A DNA stretch of 64,000 nucleotides from Nonomuraea candida. Lineage in GTDB: Bacteria > Actinomycetota > Actinomycetes > Streptosporangiales > Streptosporangiaceae. This document shows, in pieces, positions 47,106-54,908 of the stretch (its first letter is position 1; every line of letters begins with the position of its first letter). Below the pieces are notes generated by a model, which saw only the letters and a program-made list of their open reading frames with translations, ran no database searches and had not been told where the DNA came from. Location: NCBI RefSeq assembly GCF_000725485.1, contig NZ_KL647032.1, positions 1 to 64,000 on the forward strand. The letters are read 5' to 3'. A program made the position numbers and the translations under genes.

Positions 47106-48056
47106 ATGCCCTTGGACACCGTCGTCCTGGTCGTGGTCGCCGGCCTGTTCGCCATCGTGTCCGGGGTCAATGACGGCGGCGCCCTGCTGGCCACCGGGCT
47201 CAAGCTGCCCGTGCTGCGCCCGATCACCGGAATCCTGGTGCTCGTCGCGATGGTGGCGTTCGTGCCGCTCCTGACGCATCAGGTGGCGCTGACGTTCGTG
47301 ACGCGGCTGGCCTCGTTCGACGAGCCCGGCGGCCCGATCGCGATGACCCTCGCCGTGATCGCGGCGCTCGCCGTGGTGGGGACGCTCAGCGCGAAGGGGC
47401 GCCCGACCAGTCTCACGCTGGCCGTGGTGGGCGGCATGACCGGGGCGGGCCTGGGGTGGGGGCTGCCGACCTCGCCGGGGTGGGTGGCGCTGGTGCTGGC
47501 GTTCGGGGTGGCGGCGCCGTTCGCCGGCGGGCTGCTGGCGTGGGTGCTGATCCGGGTGCTGGTGGCCACGACCACGGCCCGGGGATTGTGGCGCTGGCAC
47601 TGGGCCGGGTTCCTGCTGCAGACCTTCGCGTACGCCTCCAACGACGCGCAGAAGATGCTGGCCGTGTTCATGATCGCGGTCGGGTTCTCCGGGGCGCCGC
47701 CGGCGTACACGGTGGCGGTGGCCGCGCTGTTCGCCCTCGGCACCCTGTACGGCCTGCCCAAGGCGGGCCGCACGCTGGGCCGCCAGCTCATCGCCTCCCG
47801 GCCCCCGCACGGGGTCGCGGCGGAGCTGGCCGCGGGCGCGGCGGTGATCGCGTGCGCGGCCGTCGGCATGCCGGTGAGCATGACGCAGGCCATCGCGGGC
47901 GGGCTGATCGGCGCGGGCGTGGCGCAGGGCGGCGGCCGGGTCCGCTGGTACGCCACCGGGAAGATCGTCTCGGCCTGGATGCTGACGTTGCCCGCGAGCG
48001 GGCTGCTGGGCTGGTGTCTGGCCCTGCTGGTGAAGGGATTGGGGGAACTGTCGTGA
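47106..48056 (+). CDS. pit: PiT family inorganic phosphate transporter
   Basis: The 316-residue membrane protein has about ten hydrophobic segments. Both halves have the family signature: VSGVNDGGALLATGLKLP near the N-terminus and FAYASNDAQKMLAVFM (about residues 178-193). PiT carriers import phosphate-metal complexes with protons. A DUF47 (PhoU-like) gene follows at 31 bp, the standard partner that regulates such carriers. The gene is about 273 bp from the divergent purU start. Confidence 0.93.
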   Translation: MPLDTVVLVVVAGLFAIVSGVNDGGALLATGLKLPVLRPITGILVLVAMVAFVPLLTHQVALTFVTRLASFDEPGGPIAMTLAVIAALAVVGTLSAKGRPTSLTLAVVGGMTGAGLGWGLPTSPGWVALVLAFGVAAPFAGGLLAWVLIRVLVATTTARGLWRWHWAGFLLQTFAYASNDAQKMLAVFMIAVGFSGAPPAYTVAVAALFALGTLYGLPKAGRTLGRQLIASRPPHGVAAELAAGAAVIACAAVGMPVSMTQAIAGGLIGAGVAQGGGRVRWYATGKIVSAWMLTLPASGLLGWCLALLVKGLGELS

Positions 48057-48087
48057 AGGGGACGGTGCGTACCGAGGCGGCCGGGGC

Positions 48088-48720
48088 ATGAAGCGGCTGC
48101 GGAGGATCAGGAATCTCATGACCGGGCGCATGGACAGCGCGCTCACCGAGGCGCTGCTCGGGCAGCTCAAGGCCACCAAGGAGGGCGCGTGGCTGGCGAT
48201 GGCCATGATCGGCGGCGAGGTGGGCAGGACGGGCGCGCACGAACAGATGCGCGCGATCGAGCACCTCGGCGACGAGGAGCGCGCCCGCCTCATCGACGAG
48301 CTGAAGTCGGCGCTGGTCACGCCCATCGACCGGGAGGACCTGTTCCGGCTGTCCCGCTCGATCGACGACGTGCTGGACAACCTGCGGGACTTCGTGCGCG
48401 AGTCGCACCTGTACCGGGTGGCCGACCAGATCCGGTTCACGCCGCTGCTCGACCAGGTCATCGCGGGCATCGACGCCCTGGAGAACGCGGTGCGCGACCT
48501 GGCCTCGCGGCCCTCCGTGGTGACCCATGACGCGCTGGAGGCGAAGAAGGCGGGCGGGGCCATCCGGCGGATGTACCAGTACGAGATCTCCCGCATCTTC
48601 TCCGGGGAGCTCACCTCGGAGGTGATGAAGGAGCGGGAGCTGGTGCGCCGCCTGGAGATCGTGGGCGTGGCCATCGGCGAGGCCGCCGACGCCATCACCG
48701 ACGGCGCGATGAAGCGCTGA
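48088..48720 (+). CDS. DUF47 (PhoU-like) accessory protein of the Pit transporter
   Basis: The 210-residue, all-helical protein has PhoU-like features: LARLIDELKSALVTPIDREDLFRLSRSIDDVLDNLRDF is the diagnostic DUF47 segment (quoted in part; about residues 72-106), with D/E-rich metal-binding helices, and VGVAIGEAADAITDGA at the end. Genes of this family almost always follow pit, as here, and the protein probably restricts or tunes phosphate uptake. The residues of the N-terminus (MKRLRRIRNLM) are basic. Confidence 0.9.
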   Translation: MKRLRRIRNLMTGRMDSALTEALLGQLKATKEGAWLAMAMIGGEVGRTGAHEQMRAIEHLGDEERARLIDELKSALVTPIDREDLFRLSRSIDDVLDNLRDFVRESHLYRVADQIRFTPLLDQVIAGIDALENAVRDLASRPSVVTHDALEAKKAGGAIRRMYQYEISRIFSGELTSEVMKERELVRRLEIVGVAIGEAADAITDGAMKR

Positions 48721-48800
48721 GCGGGGTCGCGTTCCCCTGGGCAAGAGATCTTCCCGTGCTTGGTTGCCCGCCGCGCCTCCTGGGGGCTGCAATGTGAGGT

Positions 48801-49763
48801 GTGATCACCGAAGGCGGGACGGACGGGCGGCCCCGGGTGGCGGTCTCCACCTGCCTGCTCGGCGAGCCCGTCAGGTTCGACGGCGGCCACAGCCGGGACC
48901 GGTTCCTGACCGACGAGCTGGCCCCGTACGTGGACTACGTGCCCATCTGCCCCGAGATGGAGGCCGGGCTGGGCAGCCCGCGCGAGACCATGCGCCTGGA
49001 GCGCTCCCCGGACGGCCCGCGCCTGGTGACCCGCACGACCCGCACCGACGTGACCGGCCTGGTGACGGCGCCGGCCGCGCGGCGGGCCGCCGGGCTCGAC
49101 GTCGACGGGTACGTCTTCAAGGCCAAGAGCCCCACCTGCGGCATCCACGGCGTGCCCTGCTACCGGCCGGACGGCACACCGGTGGACCGGCGCAACCGCG
49201 GCCTGTACGCGGAGATGGTCATGGAGCGGCATCCGCTGCTGCCGGTCGAGGACGAGGGCCGGCTGCACGACGCGCTGCTGCGGGAGGGCTTCGTGGAGCG
49301 GGTGTTCGCGCACGCCAGGCTCCGCGCCCTGCTGGAGGGCGACTGGCGCCCCCGCGACCTGGTCGCCTTCCACGCCCGGCACAAGATGCAGCTCCTGGCC
49401 CACGACCCCCGGCTCTACCGGGAGGCGGGCCGCGCGGCGGCGACCGCCGGGGCCGCGCCGCGCGAGGAGGTGGCGGCCCGCTACTCCGAGGCGTTCCGGC
49501 GCGCGCTCGCCACCCGGGCCGGCACGGGCAAGAACGTCAACGTGCTGCAGCACTGCCTGGGCATGCTGGCCCTGGACCCGGTGCGGCGGGCCGACGTGGT
49601 CGAGGTGATCGACTCCTACCGGGCGGGGCTGGTGCCGCTGAGCGTGCCCACGACGCTGCTGCGCCATCACGCCCGCGGGGAGGCCGCGGCGTACGTGCGC
49701 GACCAGACGTTCTTCTCCCCCTACCCCGACGCCCTGCGGCTGCGCAACCACGTGCCCGGGTAG
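48801..49763 (+). CDS. DUF523 and DUF1722 domain protein
   Basis: The N-terminal DUF523 domain (about residues 10-155) starts [21 protein letters not shown] and includes [15 protein letters not shown] with two conserved cysteines. The C-terminal DUF1722 (YbgA-like) domain (about 185-310) shows [17 protein letters not shown] and [14 protein letters not shown]. Together the 320 residues form the usual fused form. It has been linked to 2-thiouracil desulfuration and light-related operons, but the role here is open. Its TAG stop forms part of a TAGCGT element before the next start. Confidence 0.9.
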   Translation: MITEGGTDGRPRVAVSTCLLGEPVRFDGGHSRDRFLTDELAPYVDYVPICPEMEAGLGSPRETMRLERSPDGPRLVTRTTRTDVTGLVTAPAARRAAGLDVDGYVFKAKSPTCGIHGVPCYRPDGTPVDRRNRGLYAEMVMERHPLLPVEDEGRLHDALLREGFVERVFAHARLRALLEGDWRPRDLVAFHARHKMQLLAHDPRLYREAGRAAATAGAAPREEVAARYSEAFRRALATRAGTGKNVNVLQHCLGMLALDPVRRADVVEVIDSYRAGLVPLSVPTTLLRHHARGEAAAYVRDQTFFSPYPDALRLRNHVPG

Positions 49764-49773
49764 CGTCTCCCCC

Positions 49774-50217
49774 GTGAGCGACGTCAACGACCACCCCTCC
49801 GCCCGCGTCGTGTGCCTCGACCGCGACGGCCGGGTGCTGCTGATGCACTGGTACGACCACGTCGCCGGCGCCGACGTCTGGGAGCCGCCCGGCGGCCGGA
49901 CCGAGCCCGGCGAGACCCTGCTGGCGGCGGCCCGGCGGGAGCTGGCCGAGGAGACCGGGCTGCCGGGGTCGGCGGTGCTGGACCGCTGCGTCGAGGTGGA
50001 TCGCGACTTCCGGTGGCTGGGGGTCAGGTTCGTCAAGCGCGAGCCGTTCTACCTGGCCAGGTTCGCCGAGGCGCGCCCCGAGGTGCGGCCCGGGGCGCTG
50101 ACGGAGGAGGAGCGCGCGGCCTTCCGCGGCTACGTGTGGGCCGAGGAGGTGCCCGCGGGCGTCGAGCCGCCCGAGCTGGCGGAGGTGGTCGAGCAGCTCA
50201 CCCGCGACCGGCGCTGA
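49774..50217 (+). CDS. NUDIX hydrolase
   Basis: The 147-residue protein has a full Nudix box, [24 protein letters not shown], at about residues 37-60, with the metal-binding REL-EE core. The rest gives little indication of substrate. The GTG start has no ribosome site; TAGCGT, whose TAG is the stop codon of the preceding gene, ends 7 nt before it, so the gene may be leaderless from a promoter that overlaps that stop. Its own last codons (TRDRR-stop) form the first unit of a 20-bp tandem array. Confidence 0.93.
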   Translation: MSDVNDHPSARVVCLDRDGRVLLMHWYDHVAGADVWEPPGGRTEPGETLLAAARRELAEETGLPGSAVLDRCVEVDRDFRWLGVRFVKREPFYLARFAEARPEVRPGALTEEERAAFRGYVWAEEVPAGVEPPELAEVVEQLTRDRR

Positions 50218-50260
50218 CCGCCCGGGACCGGCGCTTACCGCCCGGGACCGGCGCCGGCCG
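50201..50260 (+). repeat. 20-bp stop-codon-spanning tandem array after the NUDIX gene
   Basis: Three adjoining units of exactly 20 bp (50201, 50221, 50241) follow the pattern CCCGGGACCGGCGCTKACCG. The first is coding and contains the stop TGA (50215-50217). The second has TTA and the third CGG at that place. Confidence 0.9.
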
Positions 50261-50358
50261 CTCAGGCGCTCACGCGGCCTCACAACTCACGCGGCGGGTC
50301 AGCGCCAGAAGCACGGCGGTCGGGCGCGGGCGGCCGGGGTCGCGGGCGGCCGGGGGTG

Positions 50359-51132
50359 TCAGGGGCGGCCGAGTTCGGTGCGGGTGGCGGCCATCAGGCC
50401 GCGCAGCAGCGCGCCTCCCACCTTCTCGTGCTCGGCCTCCACCGGCAGCCCCTTGCCCACCCTCTCCCGGTAGACCTCGCGCTCGTAGGCGTCGGTGTAG
50501 GGCAGGGCGGTCATCGCCACGGCCACGCCGACCCTGGTGCCGCCGCGGCGCTGGACGGCCACGGCGTGCGTGCGCAGGAGGGTCTCGTCGGGCGCGCCGT
50601 ACCAGCCGCACTTGACCGCGGCGTCCGGCCAGCCGAGCGCCTCGCGCACGCCGAACGCCTGCGGCTCGGCCACCTGCCCCATCCAGCCGAGCACGGTCTC
50701 GGCCGCCGGGTCGCCCGCTGCGGCGGCCTGGGCGAGCACCGCGTAGGCCAGGGCCACCTCGCCGGCCGCGACCTCGACCGAGCCGAACCTGGAGGGGTCG
50801 CCGTTCGGCGGCGACCAGGCCACGCCGGTGCGCTCGCGCAGGTCGTCGAGGATGATGCGAGGGCCGACGGCCAGCCAGAGGTTGAGCGTGTCGGCGTTGG
50901 AGGAGACGACGACGGCGGGCTCGGCGTGGCGGCGCCACCGGTCGGCGTCGGGGATGCGGGCGGCGGTCACCCACGCGTACAGGGGCTTGAGCAGGGAGGC
51001 GCAGCGCAGCCGGGTCATGCCCGAGCTGACGCTCACCGTCCTGGCGGGTGGCCCGCCGTAGCCGCGTTTGATGCCGGCCGCCTGCGCGGCCGCACTGTCG
51101 TCGAGGTCGTCCAGCAGCTCGTTGAAGCCCAC
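50359..51132 (-). CDS. serine hydrolase of the class A beta-lactamase-like fold
   Basis: The 257-residue protein, from GTG at 51132, has Ser-x-x-Lys in RCASLLKPLYAWV, SxN in VVSSNADTLNLW, and KxG in AVKCGWYGAPDE, in the right order and spacing for the penicillin-recognising serine hydrolases. No signal peptide is seen, so it appears cytoplasmic, which is unusual for a beta-lactamase. It could be an esterase-like relative. An array of 16-bp repeats separates it from the aminotransferase gene upstream. Confidence 0.75.
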   Translation of the reverse strand: MGFNELLDDLDDSAAAQAAGIKRGYGGPPARTVSVSSGMTRLRCASLLKPLYAWVTAARIPDADRWRRHAEPAVVVSSNADTLNLWLAVGPRIILDDLRERTGVAWSPPNGDPSRFGSVEVAAGEVALAYAVLAQAAAAGDPAAETVLGWMGQVAEPQAFGVREALGWPDAAVKCGWYGAPDETLLRTHAVAVQRRGGTRVGVAVAMTALPYTDAYEREVYRERVGKGLPVEAEHEKVGGALLRGLMAATRTELGRP

Positions 51133-51164
51133 GCCACCACCGTAGTGCCATCCGGTCGCGCCAC

Positions 51165-51228
51165 GGACGGTGTTCAGCACGGACGGTGTTCAGCACGCAC
51201 GGTGTTCAGCACGCACGGTGTTCAGCGC
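51165..51228 (-). repeat. 16-bp stop-codon-spanning tandem array after the aminotransferase gene
   Basis: Four adjoining 16-bp units carry CTGAACACCGTGCGTG on the minus strand (51213-51228, 51197-51212, 51181-51196, 51165-51180). The first is the gene end, whose TGA is 51224-51222. The copies differ at one or two positions. Each repeats the TGA, but as 16 is not a multiple of 3 the frame changes. Confidence 0.92.
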
Positions 51229-52367
51229 AGCGCGGCGTCGAAGCGGGCCCGCAGCTCGGACAGGCGTTTGACGGGCTCGTTGCTGAAGACCAGGCGCACG
51301 TACCGGGGTGCCACGGTCTCCCCCCAGGCGGTCATGGGGGTGGCGGCGATCCGGCCGCGTTCGAGGAGCCGGGCGGACAGGTCGGCGGCCGTCAGGCCCA
51401 GCGCCCCGGCGTCCACCAGGCACGACCAGCCGCCGCCCGCCCGCACCACCGGCAGGCCGTCGAGCTGCGCGATCACCGTGTCGTGGCGGGCCTGGTACTC
51501 GGCGACCGCCTCCGCCACGCCCGACGGCTCCCTGAGCGCGGCGGCGGCGCCGAGCTGGTGGAAGCCACTGGCCACGGTCGTGTTGTAGATGGTCGCGACC
51601 ATGATCCGGGACATGATGTCGGCCGGGCCCGCGACCCAGCCGATCCGCCAGCCGATCATGCGGTATTCCTTGGACATCGACCCGATGACGATCGTCCGCT
51701 CCGCCAGGCCGGCCACCCGGCACGGGTTGACGCGCGGCTGGCCGTCGAACACGATGCGCTCCATCGCCGCGTCATAGATGAGGTAGGCGCCGGTGCGCTC
51801 GCAGACCCGCGCGACCGCCGCCCAGTCCTCCTCGTCGAAGACCACGCCCGACGGCATGGACGGGCTCATCAGCAGCAGGGCCGCGGCGCCGGCCACCCCG
51901 GCCAGCGCCTCGCGGTCCAGCCGCCAGTAGCCGCCGGTCACGCGCAGCGGCACCAGGCTCGGGCGCGCGCCCGCCAGCCGGACGCGTTGGAGCAGCCCCG
52001 CGTACGTCGGGTCGGTGAGCACGACCGCGTCGCCCGGCTCCGTGGTGGCCAGCAGCACGGGCATGACCGCCGACGTGCCGCCCGAGGTGATGACGATCTG
52101 GCGCAGCGGGTCGTAGCCAAGCCCCGTGCGCACGCGCAGGTCGTCCGCCACCGCCCGGCACAGCTCCGGCAGCCCGGTGAACGGCAGCCAGCTGTTGCCC
52201 GTCCCCTCCTCCAGCGAGCGCGTGGTGGCCGCGACGGCCGCCGGCGGGGGCGGCACGTCGGTGTCCAGGTTCTCCAGCCGCAGCACGTCGGGGTCGGCCC
52301 CGGCCGCGGCGGCGACCTGGTCGATGTCGAACGGCTGCACGTGCGCGAATCGGGAGTTGGCCCGCAT
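51222..52367 (-). CDS. class I/II pyridoxal-phosphate aminotransferase
   Basis: The 381-residue fold type I enzyme has the PLP lysine in IGSMSKEYRMIGWRIGWV (about residue 237), the phosphate-binding TSGGTSAVMPVLLA, the asparagine region LTDPTYAGLL, and a C-terminal arginine in RYVRLVFSNE. The substrate is unknown; it resembles aspartate/aromatic-type enzymes. The start lies about 25 bp after a perfect 16-bp palindrome (GTTCCGTATACGGAAC). The stop lies in a 16-bp repeat. Confidence 0.93.
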   Translation of the reverse strand: MRANSRFAHVQPFDIDQVAAAAGADPDVLRLENLDTDVPPPPAAVAATTRSLEEGTGNSWLPFTGLPELCRAVADDLRVRTGLGYDPLRQIVITSGGTSAVMPVLLATTEPGDAVVLTDPTYAGLLQRVRLAGARPSLVPLRVTGGYWRLDREALAGVAGAAALLLMSPSMPSGVVFDEEDWAAVARVCERTGAYLIYDAAMERIVFDGQPRVNPCRVAGLAERTIVIGSMSKEYRMIGWRIGWVAGPADIMSRIMVATIYNTTVASGFHQLGAAAALREPSGVAEAVAEYQARHDTVIAQLDGLPVVRAGGGWSCLVDAGALGLTAADLSARLLERGRIAATPMTAWGETVAPRYVRLVFSNEPVKRLSELRARFDAALR

Positions 52368-52391
52368 GACAGCACCTCCGGAAGCGAGGGG

Positions 52392-52407
52392 GTTCCGTAT
52401 ACGGAAC
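52392..52407. promoter_or_regulatory. 16-bp palindromic operator before the aminotransferase gene
   Basis: GTTCCGTATACGGAAC is a perfect palindrome located 25-40 bp upstream of the aminotransferase start. It resembles targets of IclR- or GntR-type repressors; the regulator itself is not in the window. Confidence 0.6.
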
Positions 52408-52449
52408 AGTCCTCCCCGGAGCCGTCCCTGTCAAGGATCCCGGTACGGG

Positions 52450-52902
52450 TCAGAGGCCGTGCCTGGCCAGGGAGGCCACGAGCGCGACCGGCAGCAGCGC
52501 CACCACGCCGAGCCCCGCCGCCACCTTCCACCGCCGCGCCACCCCGGACTCCGTCACGAACGCGGCCAGCGCCCCCGCTCCCGCGAAGGCCGCGCCGGCC
52601 AGGACCCCGTCGGCGACCGAGGACGGCCACGAGGGCAGCGACTCGGCGGCGAGCCTGAGCACCACCAGCACCCCGGCCGCCGCCAGCGCCACCCGCCGCC
52701 CCGGCCGCACACCTACCCGCTCCAGCGCGTACGCGGACCCGGCCAGCAGCCCCAGGCTGATCAGCACCACGACGCCCACGGCCGGCGTCAGGCAGCCCCA
52801 GTCCGCGCAGCCGACGCCCGCCCACGCCACGCGCACGGTGGCCCACCACAACACGCCGAGGGCCGCGCACACCACGGCCGCCCGCCCCATTCGCCCCCTC
52901 AT
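52450..52902 (-). CDS. integral membrane protein of unknown function
   Basis: The 150-residue protein has four or five hydrophobic segments: MGRAAVVCAALGVLWWATVRVAW, VGVVVLISLGLLAGSAYALE, VALAAAGVLVVLRLAAES, VLAGAAFAGAGALAAFV and VAAGLGVVALLPVALVA. Two cysteines flank the first loop (VGCADWGC). No family is recognised. It is upstream of the aminotransferase gene on the same strand with an 82-bp gap that contains the palindrome, so it is probably a separate unit. Confidence 0.65.
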   Translation of the reverse strand: MRGRMGRAAVVCAALGVLWWATVRVAWAGVGCADWGCLTPAVGVVVLISLGLLAGSAYALERVGVRPGRRVALAAAGVLVVLRLAAESLPSWPSSVADGVLAGAAFAGAGALAAFVTESGVARRWKVAAGLGVVALLPVALVASLARHGL

Positions 52903-52917
52903 GCCCCCATGGTCCCA

Positions 52918-53025
52918 TCAGGACTGCCGCGCCGCCCGGCAGTATCAGGACTGCCGCGCCGCCCGGCAGTATCAGGACTGCCGCGCCGCCCGGCAGTATC
53001 AGGACTGCCGGGCCGCCCGGCGATC
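52918..53025 (-). repeat. 27-bp stop-codon-spanning tandem array after the TPR gene
   Basis: Four adjoining units of exactly 27 bp (52918, 52945, 52972, 52999) contain CGGCAGTCCTGATACTGCCG on the minus strand, which itself forms a small hairpin. The unit at 52999-53025 is the end of the TPR gene, with TGA at 53001-52999. The other three are identical to one another, and their TGA codons stay in the same frame. Confidence 0.95.
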
Positions 53026-54708
53026 GTCCGCCTCGGCCTCGGCCGTCCGGCCCAGGGCGCGCAGGGCGACGGCGCGGTTGCCGTACAGGTCGGCCTGCGG
53101 GCTCAGGTCGATGGCGCGCGTCAGGTCCTCGACCGCGCCCTCCAGGTCGCCGGTGGCATAGCGCAGCACCCCGCGGTTGCCCCACGCCGCCGCCAGCCCC
53201 GGCGCGCTCTCCACCGCCCGGTCCAGCGCCGCCCCCGCCTCGGCGTGCCGGCCCGCCGCCGTCTCGATCTGCCCCAGCACGGTCAGCAGGTAGGGGTTGC
53301 CGGGGGACAGCCGGAGCCCGTCCTCGACGTCGGCCCTGGCCTCCTCGTCCCGCGCCTGCCCGGCCAGCAGCCCGGCGCGGTTGATGTAGGCGTCCAGGCA
53401 ACCGGGATCGAGCTCGATCACCCGCCCCAGGTCGGCCAGCGCCCCCTCGGTGTCGCCCCGCACGCTGCGCAGCTCGGCCCGGTTGTAGTACGCCTCGGGC
53501 AGCGGCGGCCCGGCCCGCATCGCGTGCTCGAAGTCGGCCAGCGCCGCGCCGTGCCGGCCCAGTTTGAACAGCAGATTGCCGCGTTCCAGGTAGGTGTCGG
53601 GGAAGCCGGGGTCGAGCGCGATGGCCGCCCCGAAGTCGTCCAGCGCCTCCTTGGCGCGGCCCAGCCCGGCCAGCAGCCGCGCCCGGTTGGCCAGCAGCAC
53701 CATCCGGTGCGGCCGGTGGCGCTCGCCCAGCCCGGCCGCCAGCTCGATCGCCGACTCCACCAGCGCCAGCGCGGCGTCGAGCCGGCCCTCCCGCAGCTCG
53801 ATCAGGGCCAGGCCATTGCGGTCGAAGCCGAGCTTGAAGGCCCGATCGGCGGGATCGGGCAGGAGGGTGGAGATGGCGATCGCCGCGTTCATCCAGGCCC
53901 TGGCCCTGAGCAGGTCGCGGCGGGCGGGGTCGGGGTGGCGGGCGTCGAGCATGGCGGTGCCGTACGCCGCCGCGGCGTGCATCTTCGGGTCCTGGCTCGA
54001 CAGGCGCACCCGGTCCCAGATCGCGCGGGCCTCCTCGGTGCGCCCGAGGCCGCCCAGCGCGGTCGCGGTGCGCTGCGCGAAGCGCCACCAGAGCGCGCCG
54101 CCCGGCTCGGTGGCCGCCAGGCCGCGCTCCCCCAGCTCCGCCGCGCAGTGCAGGAAGCCCTCACGCATGCAGCGGTCGACGGCCGCCCACAGCTCGTCCG
54201 GTCCGCGGGTGTCGGGCGGGGGCTCGGGGCCGCCGGAGTACACCATGATCGTCAGCGTGGCGGGCGGGACGCGGCGGGTCATGACGTCGAGCAGTTCGAG
54301 GTCCGTGGGGTCGGCCGCGGCGGCGTTGCACACGGCGATCGCCCGCCCGGGGCGCACGCCGTCGCGGACGAACTCGGCGATCCCGTTGGCCAGTCGCAGC
54401 GTGCGGCGGGGCGCGGGCACGAGGATGCGCTCCTCGTCCGACAGCTCCGCGTCGATCGTGCCCCGCCGGGCCGGGACGATGCCGGCCAGCTCGGGGGCGG
54501 CGGCCAGGATCTCGATGTCGTGAGCCGCCACCAGCTCGGGGGCCTGCCCCAGGAGCGGCGGCACCAGGCGGCGGAGCAGGGCCGCCGCCACCGTGTAGGG
54601 GCCGCGCGGCCGGCGATGCGCGTCGATCGGCGGCGTCAGCAGCCGCGCGGCCCCCCATCGGGCGGGTGGTTCACCCTGGACGCTGAGGTGGGACCTCTCC
54701 TCAGTCAC
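52999..54708 (-). CDS. large TPR protein with an N-terminal conserved domain
   Basis: The 569-residue protein has an N-terminal domain (about residues 20-165) with DAHRRPRGPYTVAAALLRRL, AHDIEILAAAPELAGIVP and a VMTRRVPPATLTIMVYSGG strand. About eight TPR-type repeats follow (from about 195 to the end, for example DPGFPDTYLERGNLLFKLGR and DPGCLDAYINRAGLLAGQAR). The N-terminal part recalls the degenerate NTPase-like domain of actinobacterial TPR regulators, but I see no Walker motif. Its GTG start overlaps the stop of a 24-codon peptide gene by four bases (GTGA), so the two are translationally coupled. A peptide-binding role for the TPR is plausible. Confidence 0.8.
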   Translation of the reverse strand: MTEERSHLSVQGEPPARWGAARLLTPPIDAHRRPRGPYTVAAALLRRLVPPLLGQAPELVAAHDIEILAAAPELAGIVPARRGTIDAELSDEERILVPAPRRTLRLANGIAEFVRDGVRPGRAIAVCNAAAADPTDLELLDVMTRRVPPATLTIMVYSGGPEPPPDTRGPDELWAAVDRCMREGFLHCAAELGERGLAATEPGGALWWRFAQRTATALGGLGRTEEARAIWDRVRLSSQDPKMHAAAAYGTAMLDARHPDPARRDLLRARAWMNAAIAISTLLPDPADRAFKLGFDRNGLALIELREGRLDAALALVESAIELAAGLGERHRPHRMVLLANRARLLAGLGRAKEALDDFGAAIALDPGFPDTYLERGNLLFKLGRHGAALADFEHAMRAGPPLPEAYYNRAELRSVRGDTEGALADLGRVIELDPGCLDAYINRAGLLAGQARDEEARADVEDGLRLSPGNPYLLTVLGQIETAAGRHAEAGAALDRAVESAPGLAAAWGNRGVLRYATGDLEGAVEDLTRAIDLSPQADLYGNRAVALRALGRTAEAEADDRRAARQS

Positions 54709-54779
54709 CCCTTGTGAATGACGCTGGAGGTCCCGGCGAGCCTCGCGGTTCCAGGCTTGCGGACGACGATGCGCTTCAT
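54705..54779 (-). CDS. 24-aa basic peptide, translationally coupled to the TPR gene
   Basis: The peptide begins MKRIVVRKPGTARLAGTS and ends SVIHKG; it carries a cluster of basic residues followed by small and hydroxylated ones. It has no cysteine and no signal peptide. The ATG has GGAGAGG upstream at 6 nt, the promoter lies 30-55 bp upstream, and its TGA overlaps the GTG of the TPR gene. These make it a real gene. It could be a signalling peptide sensed by the TPR protein or a precursor of a modified peptide (RiPP), but no modification enzyme is nearby. I do not recognise a family. Confidence 0.75.
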   Translation of the reverse strand: MKRIVVRKPGTARLAGTSSVIHKG

Positions 54780-54807
54780 GACGTGCCTCTCCACTCGGGT
54801 TGCACCC

Positions 54808-54835
54808 ATTATTGGGTCACTCCACCGAATATCAA
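54808..54835 (-). promoter_or_regulatory. promoter of the peptide-TPR operon
   Basis: On the minus strand TTGATA (54835-54830) and AATAAT (54813-54808) are 16 bp apart, a near-consensus housekeeping promoter. The -10 is inside the inverted repeat ACCCA-TTAT-TGGGT, which a repressor could occupy. Confidence 0.65.
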
Positions 54836-54889
54836 GGTTTGTCGCGATTAAGTGGGCGGCTAATGGATAAAAAGCACTTGCCTTTTGAA

Positions 54890-54908
54890 TGACAGGTCTA
54901 ACCTGTCA
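54890..54908 (-). terminator. hairpin overlapping the DMT stop codon
   Basis: TGACAGGT (54890-54897) pairs perfectly with ACCTGTCA (54901-54908) over a 3-nt loop. It includes the stop codon of the transporter gene and probably terminates that transcript just before the peptide promoter. Confidence 0.65.

Noticed and set aside
46878..50036. Very long open frames on the strand opposite to or out of phase with real genes (for example 1052 codons at 46878-50036 minus, 825 codons at 12791-15268 minus, 706 codons at 3046-5166 plus)
   Set aside because: At this GC content the complementary frames stay open by codon bias. Their translations are low-complexity Arg/Ala/Gly/Pro/His-rich and lie over well-recognised genes.
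42970..53025. Tandem arrays as possible CRISPR arrays
   Set aside because: Units adjoin directly with no unique spacers, there are at most six copies, unit length varies between loci, and no cas gene is present.
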